Source: Acidobacteriaceae bacterium
Lineage (GTDB): Bacteria; Acidobacteriota; Terriglobia; Terriglobales; Acidobacteriaceae
NCBI GenBank assembly: GCA_903642225.1
Contig: CAHJWI010000022.1
Location: 1 to 64,000, forward strand
DNA: 64,000 nt
Reading direction: 5' to 3'
Shown here in pieces: positions 34,912 through 44,474 of this stretch. A program made the position numbers and the translations under genes. The notes under the pieces were generated by a model. It saw only the letters and a list, made by a program, of their open reading frames with translations. It did no database searches and was not told where the DNA came from. The stretch's first letter is position 1, and the number at the start of each line of letters is the position of its first letter.

Positions 34912-35820
34912 ATGCCGACGGTCGATCTGGAAAAGGTGCGCAAGGTCTACGACCAGAAGGTCGCGGTAGAAGGTCTGACGTTGCGTATCAACCCGGGCGA
35001 GATGTTCGGTCTGCTGGGACCAAACGGTTCCGGCAAAACGTCGTCCATCCGTATGATGATCGGCATCACGATGCCCGACTCGGGCACGGTGAGCCTGTTC
35101 GACCAGCCATTTACGCGCGACAGCCTGAAGCGTGTGGGATACCTGCCGGAAGAGCGCGGCCTGTACAAGAAGATGATCGTGCTGAAGCAGCTTGCGTTTA
35201 TGGGTCAGCTGCATGGCCTGACCGCCGCAGAGGCGGAGCGCCGAGCACGCCGCTGGGCAGATCGTCTTCAGATTACTGAGGCTCTGCCCAAGAAGACGGA
35301 AGAGTTGTCCAAGGGCATGCAGCAGAAAATCCAGTTCATCGCGTCGTTAATGCATGACCCCGATCTGATCATTCTGGACGAGCCGTTCAGCGGCCTGGAC
35401 CCGGTAAACGCTTCGCTGCTGCAGGACACAATGCTGGAGCTGCGCGGGGAGCGGAAGGCCATCCTCTTCAGCACGCACCGCATGGACCAGGTGGAGCGCA
35501 TGTGCGACGCCATCGCGCTGATACACCGTGGGCGGGTGGTGCTTGAAGGTGGCATGCGCGAGATCAAGAGCCGCTACCCGCGGAATCGCGTAGAGGTGCT
35601 GTACGGCGGTGATACGACATTTCTGCGCAACGCGGAAGTTCAAGAAGTAAAGGAATACGCCGGACGCGCGGAGATCACCCTGCGGGGAACCGAACCGAAT
35701 GCGCAGCCGCTGCTTGCAGACGCCGTGGCGCACGGTACGCGTATCGAAAAGTTTGAAGTAAAAGAGCCGACGCTGGAGGAGATCTTCATCAGCACGGTAG
35801 GGGGGCGCGTGGATGCATAA
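34912..35820 (+). CDS. ABC transporter ATP-binding protein (NatA-like)
   Basis: A 302-residue ATPase of the ABC-2 exporter type. The start at 34912 ('MPTVDLEKVRKVYDQ') follows AGGAGC with AAGAAG nearer; the reading frame before it lies in the recG divergent gap. It has Walker A 'GPNGSGKTS' (36-44), signature 'ELSKGMQQK' and Walker B 'LIILDEPFSGLDP'. The C-terminal extension (about 215-302) matches the NatA/YhaQ-type domain ('PTLEEIFISTVG'). Its stop overlaps the permease start by 8 bases, so the two make one transporter, probably exporting Na+, a peptide or another toxic solute. Confidence 0.93.
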   Translation: MPTVDLEKVRKVYDQKVAVEGLTLRINPGEMFGLLGPNGSGKTSSIRMMIGITMPDSGTVSLFDQPFTRDSLKRVGYLPEERGLYKKMIVLKQLAFMGQLHGLTAAEAERRARRWADRLQITEALPKKTEELSKGMQQKIQFIASLMHDPDLIILDEPFSGLDPVNASLLQDTMLELRGERKAILFSTHRMDQVERMCDAIALIHRGRVVLEGGMREIKSRYPRNRVEVLYGGDTTFLRNAEVQEVKEYAGRAEITLRGTEPNAQPLLADAVAHGTRIEKFEVKEPTLEEIFISTVGGRVDA

Positions 35821-37054
35821 CGTCTGGCTGATTGCGAAGCGCGAGTACACGGAGCGGATCCGTACGCGTGGTTTTATGATTGCGACAATTTTGATTCCGC
35901 TGCTGATGAGTGCCGGTATTGCTGGCACAATTCTGATCGCGAAGCACAGCAAGTCCAACTCGCACATCGCCGTGGTGTCAACGGATATGAAGTTGGCGAC
36001 CGATGTGCAGGACGAGCTGGAACACGGCAGCGAGAGCGAGATGATGGTGGATGTCATCTCGCCACCCAGTGCAAAGACCCGCAGCAACCTGGACGCGGCG
36101 GTCAAGGCGAAAGATCTGGACGGCTATCTTTGGATCAATCCGCCGAAGACGTCGGGGGCACGGCCGCAGCTACAGTATAAGCAGGGTGCAAGCGCGGACC
36201 TTGCAACGCGCAGCACCGTGAGCCACGGCCTGAGTAACGTGCTGGCGCGTGAGAATCTCGTCCGCCATGGCATGAACCAGGAGCAGGTCGCGGAAGCGAT
36301 GAAGCCGGTGGACATGGAAACCGAAACCGGCGCGAAGGACAGCACTGCCGCCAACTTTGCCGCGGCGTACGTCACCTTCTTTTTGATGTACATGGTCATC
36401 ATGCTGTACGGCATGAACGTGGCACGATCGATCATCGAAGAGAAGACATCGCGCGTCTTTGAGGTCATGCTGGCGACAGTAAAACCGGTGGAGATGATGG
36501 CGGGCAAGGTGCTGGGTGTGGGCTCCGTCGGCCTTACACAGGTGGGCATCTGGATGCTGGCAGCTGTGATTCTGACGCACACCGCGCTGATCGCAAGTGT
36601 GATGGGGAGCTCAGGCAGCCAGATCGCGTTTACGGTCTCACAGGTTGCCTACTTTATCGTCTTTTTCCTGCTCGGCTATCTGTTGTACTCTGCGATGGCC
36701 GCCGCGCTTGGAGCCATGACCAACAGTGAGCAGGAACTGCAGCAACTGAACATGTTCTTGGTACTGCCGCTTGCGGCGTGCATGGTGATGCTACCCCTGA
36801 TTCTGAATTCGCCGAATATCCTGGCGTCACGCATACTTTCGCTGGTGCCGTTCTTTGCGCCGTTGCTGATGTACATGCGCATCTCCGTCTCTCCGGTGCC
36901 GTGGTACGAGATTGCCGGGTCCATAGCGATTCTGCTGGTCACGATCTACGCCATCCTGGCGGTGACCAGCCGCATTTATCGCGTGGGCATCCTGATGTAC
37001 GGCAAGAAGCCCAACCTGCCGGAGATTCTGCGGTGGGTGAAGTACAGCGCATGA
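35813..37054 (+). CDS. ABC-2 family permease (NatB-like)
   Basis: A 413-residue membrane partner of the preceding ATPase. One N-terminal span (about 20-43, 'GFMIATILIPLLMSAGIAGTIL') is followed by a large extracytoplasmic domain (about 50-180), then a helical bundle of five or six spans starting near 'FAAAYVTFFLMYMVIMLYGMN', with the conserved 'IIEEKTSRVFEVMLATVKPVEMMAGKVLG' region split by coupling-helix-like residues. This is the NatB/YhaP topology. Its stop TGA overlaps the ATG of trpE (ATGA at 37051-37054), an unusual pairing of an exporter with a tryptophan gene. Confidence 0.92.
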   Translation: MHNVWLIAKREYTERIRTRGFMIATILIPLLMSAGIAGTILIAKHSKSNSHIAVVSTDMKLATDVQDELEHGSESEMMVDVISPPSAKTRSNLDAAVKAKDLDGYLWINPPKTSGARPQLQYKQGASADLATRSTVSHGLSNVLARENLVRHGMNQEQVAEAMKPVDMETETGAKDSTAANFAAAYVTFFLMYMVIMLYGMNVARSIIEEKTSRVFEVMLATVKPVEMMAGKVLGVGSVGLTQVGIWMLAAVILTHTALIASVMGSSGSQIAFTVSQVAYFIVFFLLGYLLYSAMAAALGAMTNSEQELQQLNMFLVLPLAACMVMLPLILNSPNILASRILSLVPFFAPLLMYMRISVSPVPWYEIAGSIAILLVTIYAILAVTSRIYRVGILMYGKKPNLPEILRWVKYSA

Positions 37055-38580
37055 GTGACGACGCCAACTCCAATGCGATGCCGGATCAACACCACTTCCG
37101 GGGACTGGCGCACAAACACCACACGTTGATTCCGGTATACCGGACTGTTACTGCAGATCTGGAAACACCGGTGTCGGCGTTTCTGCGCATTGCCGCAAAG
37201 GAGCCGGAAGCCTTTTTGCTGGAGTCGGTGGAGGGCGGCGAACGAGTCGGTAGGTACACGTTCATCGGCATTCGGCCCTACCGCAAACTGGTGTCGCGTG
37301 GACGTACGATTACTGCCACTACCGGCAAGAAGAGCCACACCTACGACGGCGACATTTTTGATGAGCTGAAAACTGCGCTGAGCGAACACACACCGGCAAA
37401 GCTGCCGGGGTTGCCGCCCTTTACCGCTGGCGCTGTGGGCTTTTTTGCGTACGACGTGGTGCGCCAGATTGAGCGGCTACCGGAGACGGCGGTGGACGAG
37501 CTTGGCGTGCCGGATGCCTGCCTCATGTTCTTTGACGAGGTGCTTGCCTTCGACCACGTGAAGAAAGAAATCTTCCTGATTGTGACGGCCGATCTAAAAC
37601 GGCAGCCCCATGCGGACTCGGCGTATGCTCACGCGGTGGCACGGCTGGACCGGTTGGAAAAGCAGCTCGCGTCCTCGCTGCCCAAGGTGCAAAAGCGAGA
37701 CGCCTTGGGCCCACTGGAGCTTGTGCCGCGAACGCCCAAAGCCGTCTACATGAAGGCCGTAGAGACGATCAAGAAATACATCACCGCCGGCGACATTTTC
37801 CAGTGCGTGCTGTCGCAGCGGTTCGATTGTGAGCCTGGGGTGGATGCCTTTGAGATCTACCGTGCGTTGCGCATCGTTAACCCGTCGCCCTACATGTATT
37901 TTCTTCGGTTCCCGATGGCCGCCGCAGGAGAAACGAAGCCGACTTCGGCGCACATCGTGGGCTCGTCGCCGGAGTTGCTGGTGCGTGTGCATGGCGCAAA
38001 GATCGGGTACCACCCCATCGCCGGAACGCGGCCGCGCGGCGACGATGAGGCCAGCGACAACCGGCTGGAACAGGACCTGCTGCGCGACGACAAGGAGACG
38101 TCAGAGCATGTGATGCTTGTGGACCTGGGTCGCAACGACCTTGGCCGGGTGAGCGAGTTCGGCACCGTGCAGGTGAAGAAGCTGATGTCGGTAGAACGCT
38201 ACTCGCACGTGATGCATCTGGTGAGTGCGCTGGAGGGCAGGTTGCGCGCGGGCCTCGGCGCGGTGGATGCCTTTCGCTCCTGCTTCCCGGCGGGAACGCT
38301 GAGCGGGGCACCGAAAATTCGCGCCATGGAGATCATTGAAGAGCTGGAGCCGACGCGCCGCGGTGTGTACGGTGGCTCAGTCTTCTACGCGGATTTCAGC
38401 GGCAATCTGGACAGCTGCATCGCCATTCGGACGTTGTTTATGCACGGCGCAAAGGGATATATACAGGCAGGCGGTGGTGTTGTTGCGGACTCCATCCCAC
38501 AGACGGAATTTGAAGAAACCGTCAGTAAAAGTAAAGCCGTGGTGCGCGCCATTGAACGTGCACGCTGCGCAAGAAGATAG
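37051..38580 (+). CDS. trpE: Anthranilate synthase component I
   Basis: It makes anthranilate from chorismate with the amidotransferase TrpG. The start at 37051 ('MSDDANSNAMPDQHHF') overlaps the permease stop; the frame open from 36778 is permease shadow. The 509-residue product shows 'PVYRTVTADLETPVSAFL', 'AFLLESVEGGERVGRYTFIG' (the 'LLES' feedback-binding region known from TrpE), 'GAVGFFAYDVVR', 'AGDIFQCVLSQRF', 'NPSPYMYFL', 'GTRPRGDDEA' and 'EHVMLVDLGRNDLGRV', then 'FPAGTLSGAPKIRAMEII'. The LLES motif favours TrpE over PabB. The glutaminase partner is about 1.4 kb downstream (39966). Confidence 0.95.
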   Translation: MSDDANSNAMPDQHHFRGLAHKHHTLIPVYRTVTADLETPVSAFLRIAAKEPEAFLLESVEGGERVGRYTFIGIRPYRKLVSRGRTITATTGKKSHTYDGDIFDELKTALSEHTPAKLPGLPPFTAGAVGFFAYDVVRQIERLPETAVDELGVPDACLMFFDEVLAFDHVKKEIFLIVTADLKRQPHADSAYAHAVARLDRLEKQLASSLPKVQKRDALGPLELVPRTPKAVYMKAVETIKKYITAGDIFQCVLSQRFDCEPGVDAFEIYRALRIVNPSPYMYFLRFPMAAAGETKPTSAHIVGSSPELLVRVHGAKIGYHPIAGTRPRGDDEASDNRLEQDLLRDDKETSEHVMLVDLGRNDLGRVSEFGTVQVKKLMSVERYSHVMHLVSALEGRLRAGLGAVDAFRSCFPAGTLSGAPKIRAMEIIEELEPTRRGVYGGSVFYADFSGNLDSCIAIRTLFMHGAKGYIQAGGGVVADSIPQTEFEETVSKSKAVVRAIERARCARR

Positions 38581-38592
38581 GCAGAAGCGACG

Positions 38593-39246
38593 ATGAGCGA
38601 AACGCACGAGGCATTTGAGCTGGACTTGATGAAGCCGGCAGACGGCTACAAGCTGCTGACATCGCTGGTCATGCCCAGGCCCATTGCATGGGTGCTGACG
38701 CAGAGCGCCGATGGCCGGAATAACGCAGCTCCGTTTTCGTTCTTCAACCTTCTGTCGACTGATCCTCCACTGGTTGCAATTGCATTCAGTCCAGCATCTG
38801 ACCGGAACGGTAAGGACACTCTGAGCAACATCCGCGACACAGGTGACCTGGTGGTCAACGTAGTGTCTGAAGAACTGGCCGGGGCTATGAACACGACTGC
38901 GGTGGACGCGCCGCCTGGTGTGGATGAGACGGAGCTTGCGGGGCTGGAGCTTGTGGCCAGCATTGCCGTCAAGCCGCCGCGCATTGCTCGGTCACCGGCT
39001 GCGTTGGAGTGCAGGCTGGAACGGGAGATCGACACCGGCCATGGCACAACGATTGTGCTGGCGCGTGTGCTGCAGGCGCACGTGGTTCGGTCGGCGTTTG
39101 AGGACCGGTCGCGGCTGCACATCGACAGCGCGCGGTTGGCGCTGATAGGCAGGATGACGGGTGGAGAGGGCGGTTATTGCACGACGCGCGACACCTTTTC
39201 GCTTGATCGGCCAAAGTGGAGCGAACCACAAGCCGGCGAGGGCTGA
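38593..39246 (+). CDS. Flavin reductase-like FMN-binding protein
   Basis: A 217-residue protein 12 bases after trpE. It starts near 'GYKLLTSLVMPRPIAWVLT', continues with 'NNAAPFSFFNLLSTDPPLVAIAFSP' and 'KDTLSNIRDTGDLVVNVVSEEL', which are the FMN-binding split-barrel landmarks of the flavin reductase family (HpaC/DIM6-NTAB-like). Such proteins reduce flavin for partner oxygenases or are themselves FMN enzymes. No oxygenase is adjacent. A Shine-Dalgarno is weak, so translation may depend on trpE. Confidence 0.88.
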   Translation: MSETHEAFELDLMKPADGYKLLTSLVMPRPIAWVLTQSADGRNNAAPFSFFNLLSTDPPLVAIAFSPASDRNGKDTLSNIRDTGDLVVNVVSEELAGAMNTTAVDAPPGVDETELAGLELVASIAVKPPRIARSPAALECRLEREIDTGHGTTIVLARVLQAHVVRSAFEDRSRLHIDSARLALIGRMTGGEGGYCTTRDTFSLDRPKWSEPQAGEG

Positions 39247-39263
39247 CGCATAGTGCGTGTCGC

Positions 39264-39776
39264 TTAGCGATGCGACAGACGCAGCGTGAGGCCAACGGTG
39301 AGGCCCGCATTGTTGGCCAGAGAAGTGACGGCTAGCTTGACGGGGGCAGGGTCGCCCGGAATCATCTGAAAGCCGAGCCTGGAGGTAAGGCGATAACAGA
39401 TGGCGAAGTCGTCAATGCTGGCGTCGTCCGTATTGAAGCGGCGACCCGCGCGGCGGCGGACGGTGCCAATCACAGGAAGTGCGTCCAGGCTCTGGCTGAT
39501 AGTGTCGCCTGAGTTCGGCAGAATATTAAATCGGGAAGTGGCGGCTGCATAGAAACCCGCAACCATCGACAAGAGGGTTTGCCGCGCGGGGTGCAGCAGC
39601 AGAACGGGCGTAATGCGCGCCGAGTAGTTAAGGGCCAGAGACTCCAGCGGCACAGAAGCAACCAGCCCGGTGCTGAACGCGGGTTGCGCCGGTGGAGGTG
39701 CTGCCGCCAGGCAAACGCTGCTTCCCGTAAGCGTGGACAGGAGGAGAGCTGTGAGGATAGCGATGCGGAGTGGCAT
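39264..39776 (-). CDS. Secreted hypothetical protein
   Basis: A 170-residue protein with a signal peptide (residues 1-25, 'ILTALLLSTLTGSSVCLAA') and AAGGAAAT upstream of its ATG. The mature chain has short strands ('GLVASVPLESLALNYSARITPVLLL') and ends in 'GLTVGLTLRLSHR', which resembles a barrel strand but is too little to call an outer-membrane protein. No family recognised. It is on the strand opposite to its neighbours, between flavin reductase and trpG, and so interrupts what would otherwise be a trpE-trpG unit. Confidence 0.65.
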   Translation of the reverse strand: MPLRIAILTALLLSTLTGSSVCLAAAPPPAQPAFSTGLVASVPLESLALNYSARITPVLLLHPARQTLLSMVAGFYAAATSRFNILPNSGDTISQSLDALPVIGTVRRRAGRRFNTDDASIDDFAICYRLTSRLGFQMIPGDPAPVKLAVTSLANNAGLTVGLTLRLSHR

Positions 39777-39965
39777 GGTAATTTCCTTATCGGCAGTTTG
39801 GGTTTCAGGCGTGACAGGTGGAACAGGGGCGGCATCACCACAGTGAACGATTTGCCGTCACGCCGCACTCCTACAGCGGTTATGGGTCGATAGCACGGAA
39901 GTGGGAGTGACTGCCCGAATTCGCGACAGAAAGCGGGCCAAAGCATAAACTGAGGGTGAGGCAGC

Positions 39966-40559
<594 letters not shown>

Positions 40560-41462
40560 ATGCGACCTCGACGTGGCAAGTGGTTGGCGCTGGTAGCGAC
40601 TGGTTTTGTGGTGAGTGCGGCACCTGGCACGGCGCAGTCAAGCATCGGCACGGTGCGGATCGAAGGCGCGCAGATCCAGGGCACAGTTTCGGTCAGTGGC
40701 GGGCGTGCAATGCTGCAGAATACTGCAACGGTAAGCGCGGGTGCTGCCGCAAGCGACATCGCACTGAGTCGCGGCGGCACGGTACGTGTGTGCGCGGGCA
40801 GCGTGGTGGCGTTGTCGCGATCGAACGCGACCGCTGCGGGAACGCCGTTGCTGATTGCGCTGCAGCGCGGGGCTGTGGAAATTCAGGAGAGCGCGCTGCG
40901 TGCGGACGCCGTGCTCACCCCCGATCTGCGGCTGGAGATGAGCGGCGGCACGCCTCTAGACCTACGCGTGCGTGTGAACCAGGCTGGTGATACATGTGTT
41001 GAGAATCTGGGCAGAAACGCCCCCATTTTGCATGTGACAGAGCAGTTTAGCGGAGCCGGGTATCTGGTAAAGGCGGGCCAGCGGGTGTTGTTTGAGCATG
41101 GCAGCGTCCGTGAGGTGGTGGACCGGCAGAGCTTTGGTTGCGGGTGTCCGAAGGCTGGCGGCAAGGATGATTTCCCGGAAGCAGTAAGCGCGGGCATGGC
41201 CCAGCCGGAAATACCGGCGGTGAAACCGGGCGACACCCACATGCAGGTAAGTGCAGGCATGGACTACAACGGCCAGACGCGTGCTGCCAGTGGACCGCCA
41301 AACCCCGACGGTAGCGTGCCTGTAACGACGGCCCAACCTGCGGCGACGACGCCTGCGGTCAACACGGCTGCGTCCGCGGCGACCTCGCCAAAGCAGCCGG
41401 GTTCCGGCCCCTTCTCTGCTCTCGGGCGTTTCTTCCACCGGCTATTCCACGGTGGCAATTAG
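40560..41462 (+). CDS. Secreted FecR-like protein with proline/threonine-rich tail
   Basis: A 300-residue protein starting directly after the trpG stop. It has an N-terminal signal peptide ('WLALVATGFVVSAAPGTAQ'). The central part reads as a FecR-like beta repeat: 'ALSRGGTVRVCAGSVVALSR', 'LLIALQRGAVEIQ', 'RLEMSGGTPLDLRVRVNQ', 'YLVKAGQRVLFEHG'. A short cysteine pair ('FGCGCP') follows. The last 90 residues are low-complexity Pro/Ala/Thr, ending in 'LGRFFHRLFHGGN', a basic aromatic helix. I cannot give a function; FecR-like domains may sense or bind in the periplasm. There is no sigma factor beside it. Confidence 0.72.
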   Translation: MRPRRGKWLALVATGFVVSAAPGTAQSSIGTVRIEGAQIQGTVSVSGGRAMLQNTATVSAGAAASDIALSRGGTVRVCAGSVVALSRSNATAAGTPLLIALQRGAVEIQESALRADAVLTPDLRLEMSGGTPLDLRVRVNQAGDTCVENLGRNAPILHVTEQFSGAGYLVKAGQRVLFEHGSVREVVDRQSFGCGCPKAGGKDDFPEAVSAGMAQPEIPAVKPGDTHMQVSAGMDYNGQTRAASGPPNPDGSVPVTTAQPAATTPAVNTAASAATSPKQPGSGPFSALGRFFHRLFHGGN

Positions 41463-41615
41463 CACCACTTCAGCTTCCTCACGGTACAATCGATAGGCTC
41501 ACCGCGAGTGCGGCGCTTGGCGCGTCTGTGCCGGTGGGAACGTCTTCTCTATAGTTTCTCTCGCAGTTCCACGGCATGGTCGTGAGCCGCCAAACCCGTC
41601 CAAGGAGTTCTCGTC

Positions 41616-42176
41616 ATGGCGATTCCCGCCACCCAAATGCGTCCCGGTATGGTCATCAAGCACAACGATATTCTGCACAGCGTGTTCTCGGTGGAGCACC
41701 GGACACCGGGCAATCTGCGTGCGTTTATCCAGGCCAAGCTCCGCAATCTTAAGTCCGGCGCCATGTTTGAGCACCGCTTTCGTTCTGGTGATGCGATCGA
41801 CCGCGTGATTGTGGACGACGTTGCGATGGAGTACCTGTATAACGACGGCGACGACTACTACTTCATGGACACGACGACGTTTGAGCAGACGCCGCTGAAC
41901 CGCGAAACCCTGGGCGATGCCGTTGATTTTCTTCTGCCGAACCTGAGTATCTACGTAAGCTTTTATGACGGCAAAGCTGTCGGCATCGAGTTGCCGGGTG
42001 TCGTGGAGATGACGGTGGTCGAGACGGAGCCGGGCATCAAATCCGCTACGGCGAGCAGCGTGACAAAGCCGGCCAAAACGGAGACGGGGCTTGTGGTGCA
42101 GGTGCCGCCGTTCATCAACGAAGGAGAGAAGATTCGCGTGGACACGGCTGAGGGGGCCTATATGTCACGCGCTTGA
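41616..42176 (+). CDS. efp: Elongation factor P
   Basis: It relieves ribosome stalling at polyproline stretches. The start has AAGGAG 8 bases upstream. The 186-residue product covers all three EF-P domains: 'TQMRPGMVIKHNDILHSVFSVEH', 'QAKLRNLKSGAMFEHRF', 'MEYLYNDGDDYYFMDTTTFEQ' and a C-terminal 'ETGLVVQVPPFINEGEKIRVDT'. The tip loop of domain I, which in E. coli is 'KPGKGQAF' with modified Lys34, reads 'RTPGNLRAF' here, so the tip residue is Asn33 rather than Lys or Arg. This means the lysylation and rhamnosylation pathways cannot apply unchanged. Confidence 0.96.
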   Translation: MAIPATQMRPGMVIKHNDILHSVFSVEHRTPGNLRAFIQAKLRNLKSGAMFEHRFRSGDAIDRVIVDDVAMEYLYNDGDDYYFMDTTTFEQTPLNRETLGDAVDFLLPNLSIYVSFYDGKAVGIELPGVVEMTVVETEPGIKSATASSVTKPAKTETGLVVQVPPFINEGEKIRVDTAEGAYMSRA

Positions 42177-42253
42177 TTGTGTTGCGAGTGGGCTTTCAGA
42201 ACGGCGTAGTTTCGGTCACGCCGCCGCCTCGCTTGAGAGCATCCAAGTGTGGA

Positions 42254-43153
42254 ATGAAAGTTCGCGAGATCAAGACTTCGGCTGTACGGTTGGCGTTTGA
42301 GGAGAGCGGTCCTAAGCAGGGTGAGCCGCTGTTGATGGTGCACGGCTGGCCAGACTCGCCGCGAACCTGGGACAAGGTGTTGCCTGCGCTGCATGCAGCT
42401 GGGTATAGGACGATTGCGCCATATCTGCGGGGCTACGGACCAAGCAGTTTCCGAGACAGATTGCTTGGCAGAAACCCGAAGCGGACAGGGCAGCCAGTGG
42501 CGTTTGCGCAGGACATGGTGGACCTGCTGGACGCGTTGGAGATTGAAAAGATCCACTTCATCGGGCACGACTGGGGTGCGCGTACGGCACAGGCGCTGTC
42601 CGCCTTGTTTCCCAGGCGACTCAAATCGATGGTGACCATCTCCGTTCCGTATGAGCCAGGCAAGGCGAAGCCACCGAAGCTGCCGCAGGCGCAAGCTTTT
42701 TGGTACCAGTGGCTGCTGTGCACAAAGCCTGGCGAGAAGCTGTTTACGGGCGACCCTGTGGCGTTCGGCAAGGCTCAGTGGGACGCATGGAGTCCCAAGG
42801 GGTGGTACACGGCTGGAGAGTTGAGCGAGGCGGCCAAGAGCTGGAAGGGAGATGACTTCAAAGCGGTGGTGCTTCACAGCTACCGGTCGCGCTGGGACCA
42901 TGCGCCATTAGACAGCAAGTATGACGTCTTGCAAGACCGGTTTGAGGCAACTGAAATGCTGGAGACGCCGACACTTCTGATCCATGGAATGGAGGATCGG
43001 TGTGAACTGGCAGAGACGACGGATGGTGCCGGCCGCTACTTTAAGGGAGGGTACCGGCGGGTGTTGCTGGATGGTACTGGACACTTTCCGCAGCGGGAGA
43101 AACCGGTGGAAACGGTGAATGAGATTCTCACTCATCTGCGGAGCTTTGCCTGA
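42254..43153 (+). CDS. Alpha/beta hydrolase, epoxide-hydrolase-like
   Basis: A 299-residue alpha/beta hydrolase. The start at 42254 ('MKVREIKTSAVRLAFEE') is preferred over 42173, which would overlap efp. 'MVHGWPDSPRTWDKV' gives the oxyanion HGxPD motif and 'FIGHDWGARTA' the nucleophile elbow with Asp106, the residue used by epoxide hydrolases and haloalkane dehalogenases rather than the Ser of esterases. The C-terminal 'LLDGTGHFPQREKP' supplies the catalytic His. It overlaps the acylphosphatase start by one base (stop TGA within TGATG). Confidence 0.88.
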   Translation: MKVREIKTSAVRLAFEESGPKQGEPLLMVHGWPDSPRTWDKVLPALHAAGYRTIAPYLRGYGPSSFRDRLLGRNPKRTGQPVAFAQDMVDLLDALEIEKIHFIGHDWGARTAQALSALFPRRLKSMVTISVPYEPGKAKPPKLPQAQAFWYQWLLCTKPGEKLFTGDPVAFGKAQWDAWSPKGWYTAGELSEAAKSWKGDDFKAVVLHSYRSRWDHAPLDSKYDVLQDRFEATEMLETPTLLIHGMEDRCELAETTDGAGRYFKGGYRRVLLDGTGHFPQREKPVETVNEILTHLRSFA

Positions 43154-43434
43154 TGGTGCGTCATTACCAGGTGGAAGGCCGGGTGCAGGGTGTGGGCTTT
43201 CGGTGGTTTGTGCACCGCGAGGCTGCTGCGATCGGACTGCGTGGCTGGGTTCGGAATACCGACGCAGGGCATGTGGAGGCTGTTGCGGCGGGGGAGGTGG
43301 GACAGCTTGAGGCTTTGGAGGCTTCGATGCAAAGGGGCTCGCGTGGAAGCCGTGTGGACCGCGTACGTGTGCATGAGTTGAACGATGGGGAAGGGGAGCA
43401 GCTTGGGACGTTTCGGATTGATGGAGCGTTCTGA
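43153..43434 (+). CDS. acyP: Acylphosphatase
   Basis: A 93-residue enzyme that hydrolyses acyl phosphates such as carbamoyl phosphate and 1,3-bisphosphoglycerate. The motif 'GRVQGVGFRWFVHREA' with Arg17 and 'GWVRNTDAGHVEAVAAG' with Asn35 are the two catalytic signatures of the family. Its ATG overlaps the stop of the hydrolase gene, and Apt follows 32 bases downstream, so the three genes may form one transcript. Confidence 0.93.
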   Translation: MVRHYQVEGRVQGVGFRWFVHREAAAIGLRGWVRNTDAGHVEAVAAGEVGQLEALEASMQRGSRGSRVDRVRVHELNDGEGEQLGTFRIDGAF

Positions 43435-43466
43435 GTTGGTATGGGTTTGGCCGGTAGAATGGAGGG

Positions 43467-44006
43467 ATGGTGACACCGATCAATTGTGAGCCGCTGAAGG
43501 CGCTCATTCGCACTGTTCCGGATTTTCCGAAGCCTGGAATCCTGTTCTATGACATCACCACGCTGCTGAAAGACAAGGCAGGATTTGCGCAGATGATTGA
43601 TGCATTTGCGGCGTACTACATCGACAAGCATGTTGACCTTGTTCTGGGCATTGAGGCCCGCGGATTCATCTTTGGGCCGGCAATGGCGTATCGGCTGAAC
43701 GCTGGATTCGTTCCGGTGCGCAAGCCCAAGAAACTGCCGGCGGAGGTGGCGAAGGTGACGTATGACCTGGAATATGGGTCGGACTCGCTGGAGATTCATC
43801 TGGATGCGATTCAGCCCGGGCAGCGGGTGGTGATTGTGGATGATCTTCTGGCGACTGGTGGCACCATGCAGGCCACGGTTCAACTAGTGAAGCAGTTGGG
43901 CGGAGAAATTGCCGGTGTGGCATTTGCGGTGGAGTTGGATTTCCTCAAAGGGAGACAGAAGTTTCCTGAGTATGACGTGTACAGCTTGTTGCACTACGAC
44001 GAGTAG
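43467..44006 (+). CDS. apt: Adenine phosphoribosyltransferase
   Basis: It salvages adenine to AMP using PRPP. The 179-residue product begins '[24 protein letters not shown]', the Apt N-terminal signature, with '[17 protein letters not shown]' and the PRPP-binding loop '[14 protein letters not shown]'. A few residues at the start ('MVTPINCEP') look dispensable. A strong hairpin terminator lies 86 bases after its stop. Confidence 0.96.
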   Translation: MVTPINCEPLKALIRTVPDFPKPGILFYDITTLLKDKAGFAQMIDAFAAYYIDKHVDLVLGIEARGFIFGPAMAYRLNAGFVPVRKPKKLPAEVAKVTYDLEYGSDSLEIHLDAIQPGQRVVIVDDLLATGGTMQATVQLVKQLGGEIAGVAFAVELDFLKGRQKFPEYDVYSLLHYDE

Positions 44007-44092
44007 ATGCACGCCCCTCCCTCTCTCCCGATCCAGAAGTCCTGAGTCGAATACGCCAATTGCATAAGTTCCCGGATGTTAACGAAGCAGGG

Positions 44093-44119
44093 AAAGGCAC
44101 CCTAATATGGGTGCCTTTT
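44093..44119. terminator. Strong bidirectional intrinsic terminator
   Basis: AAAGGCACCC, a six-base TAATAT loop, then GGGTGCCTTTT make a perfect 10-base-pair stem with an A run on one side and a T run on the other. It lies between apt (ending 44006, plus) and the small minus-strand gene (ending 44187), so it can end transcription from both sides. Confidence 0.9.
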
Positions 44120-44186
44120 CTGCGCTGACTGTTTTTTAGATAGTGGAGGTACTACTGTGCCAGGTGTAGTTTGCTAGGACACTCGG

Positions 44187-44465
44187 CTACGTATCGCCGG
44201 AGCTCGACAGCTTTTTGAGGCTGAGGTGTTCCGATGGGCTGAGATAGCCTTTGCGGCGAAACCAGGCCTCCATGGCGGTACTCAAGCGATCGAGCGGCAC
44301 CAGCGAGCCGACTTCAAGCAGGCCGTCCGCGATGGGCAGAGTGTCGTCGAAGAGCACGTCGTTAGTAAAGTTGCGCATGCAGAAATTGTCGATCTGTTTG
44401 ACGGGGACCGGTACAATCCGGCCTGACTCGGAGATGCGCTCCACGCGGAGCAGGTGGAGAAACAT
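44187..44465 (-). CDS. Small hypothetical protein downstream of the lactonase-like gene
   Basis: A 92-residue protein starting 9 bases after the stop of the lactonase-like gene, probably translated by re-initiation since no Shine-Dalgarno is visible. It contains 'FLHLLRVERISESGRIVPVPVKQIDNF' and a helix-like 'LDRLSTAMEAWFRRKGYLSPSEHLSLKKL'. No signal peptide, no membrane span, one Cys. The family is not recognised. The open frame plus operon position make it likely to be real. Confidence 0.55.
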   Translation of the reverse strand: MFLHLLRVERISESGRIVPVPVKQIDNFCMRNFTNDVLFDDTLPIADGLLEVGSLVPLDRLSTAMEAWFRRKGYLSPSEHLSLKKLSSSGDT

Positions 44466-44474
44466 GGGTGGACG

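Noticed and set aside
39808-39864. GGCGTGAC and GTCACGCC inverted repeat in the gap before trpG.
   Set aside because: Arms of only 8 bases are 41 bases apart, easily expected by chance in GC-rich sequence.
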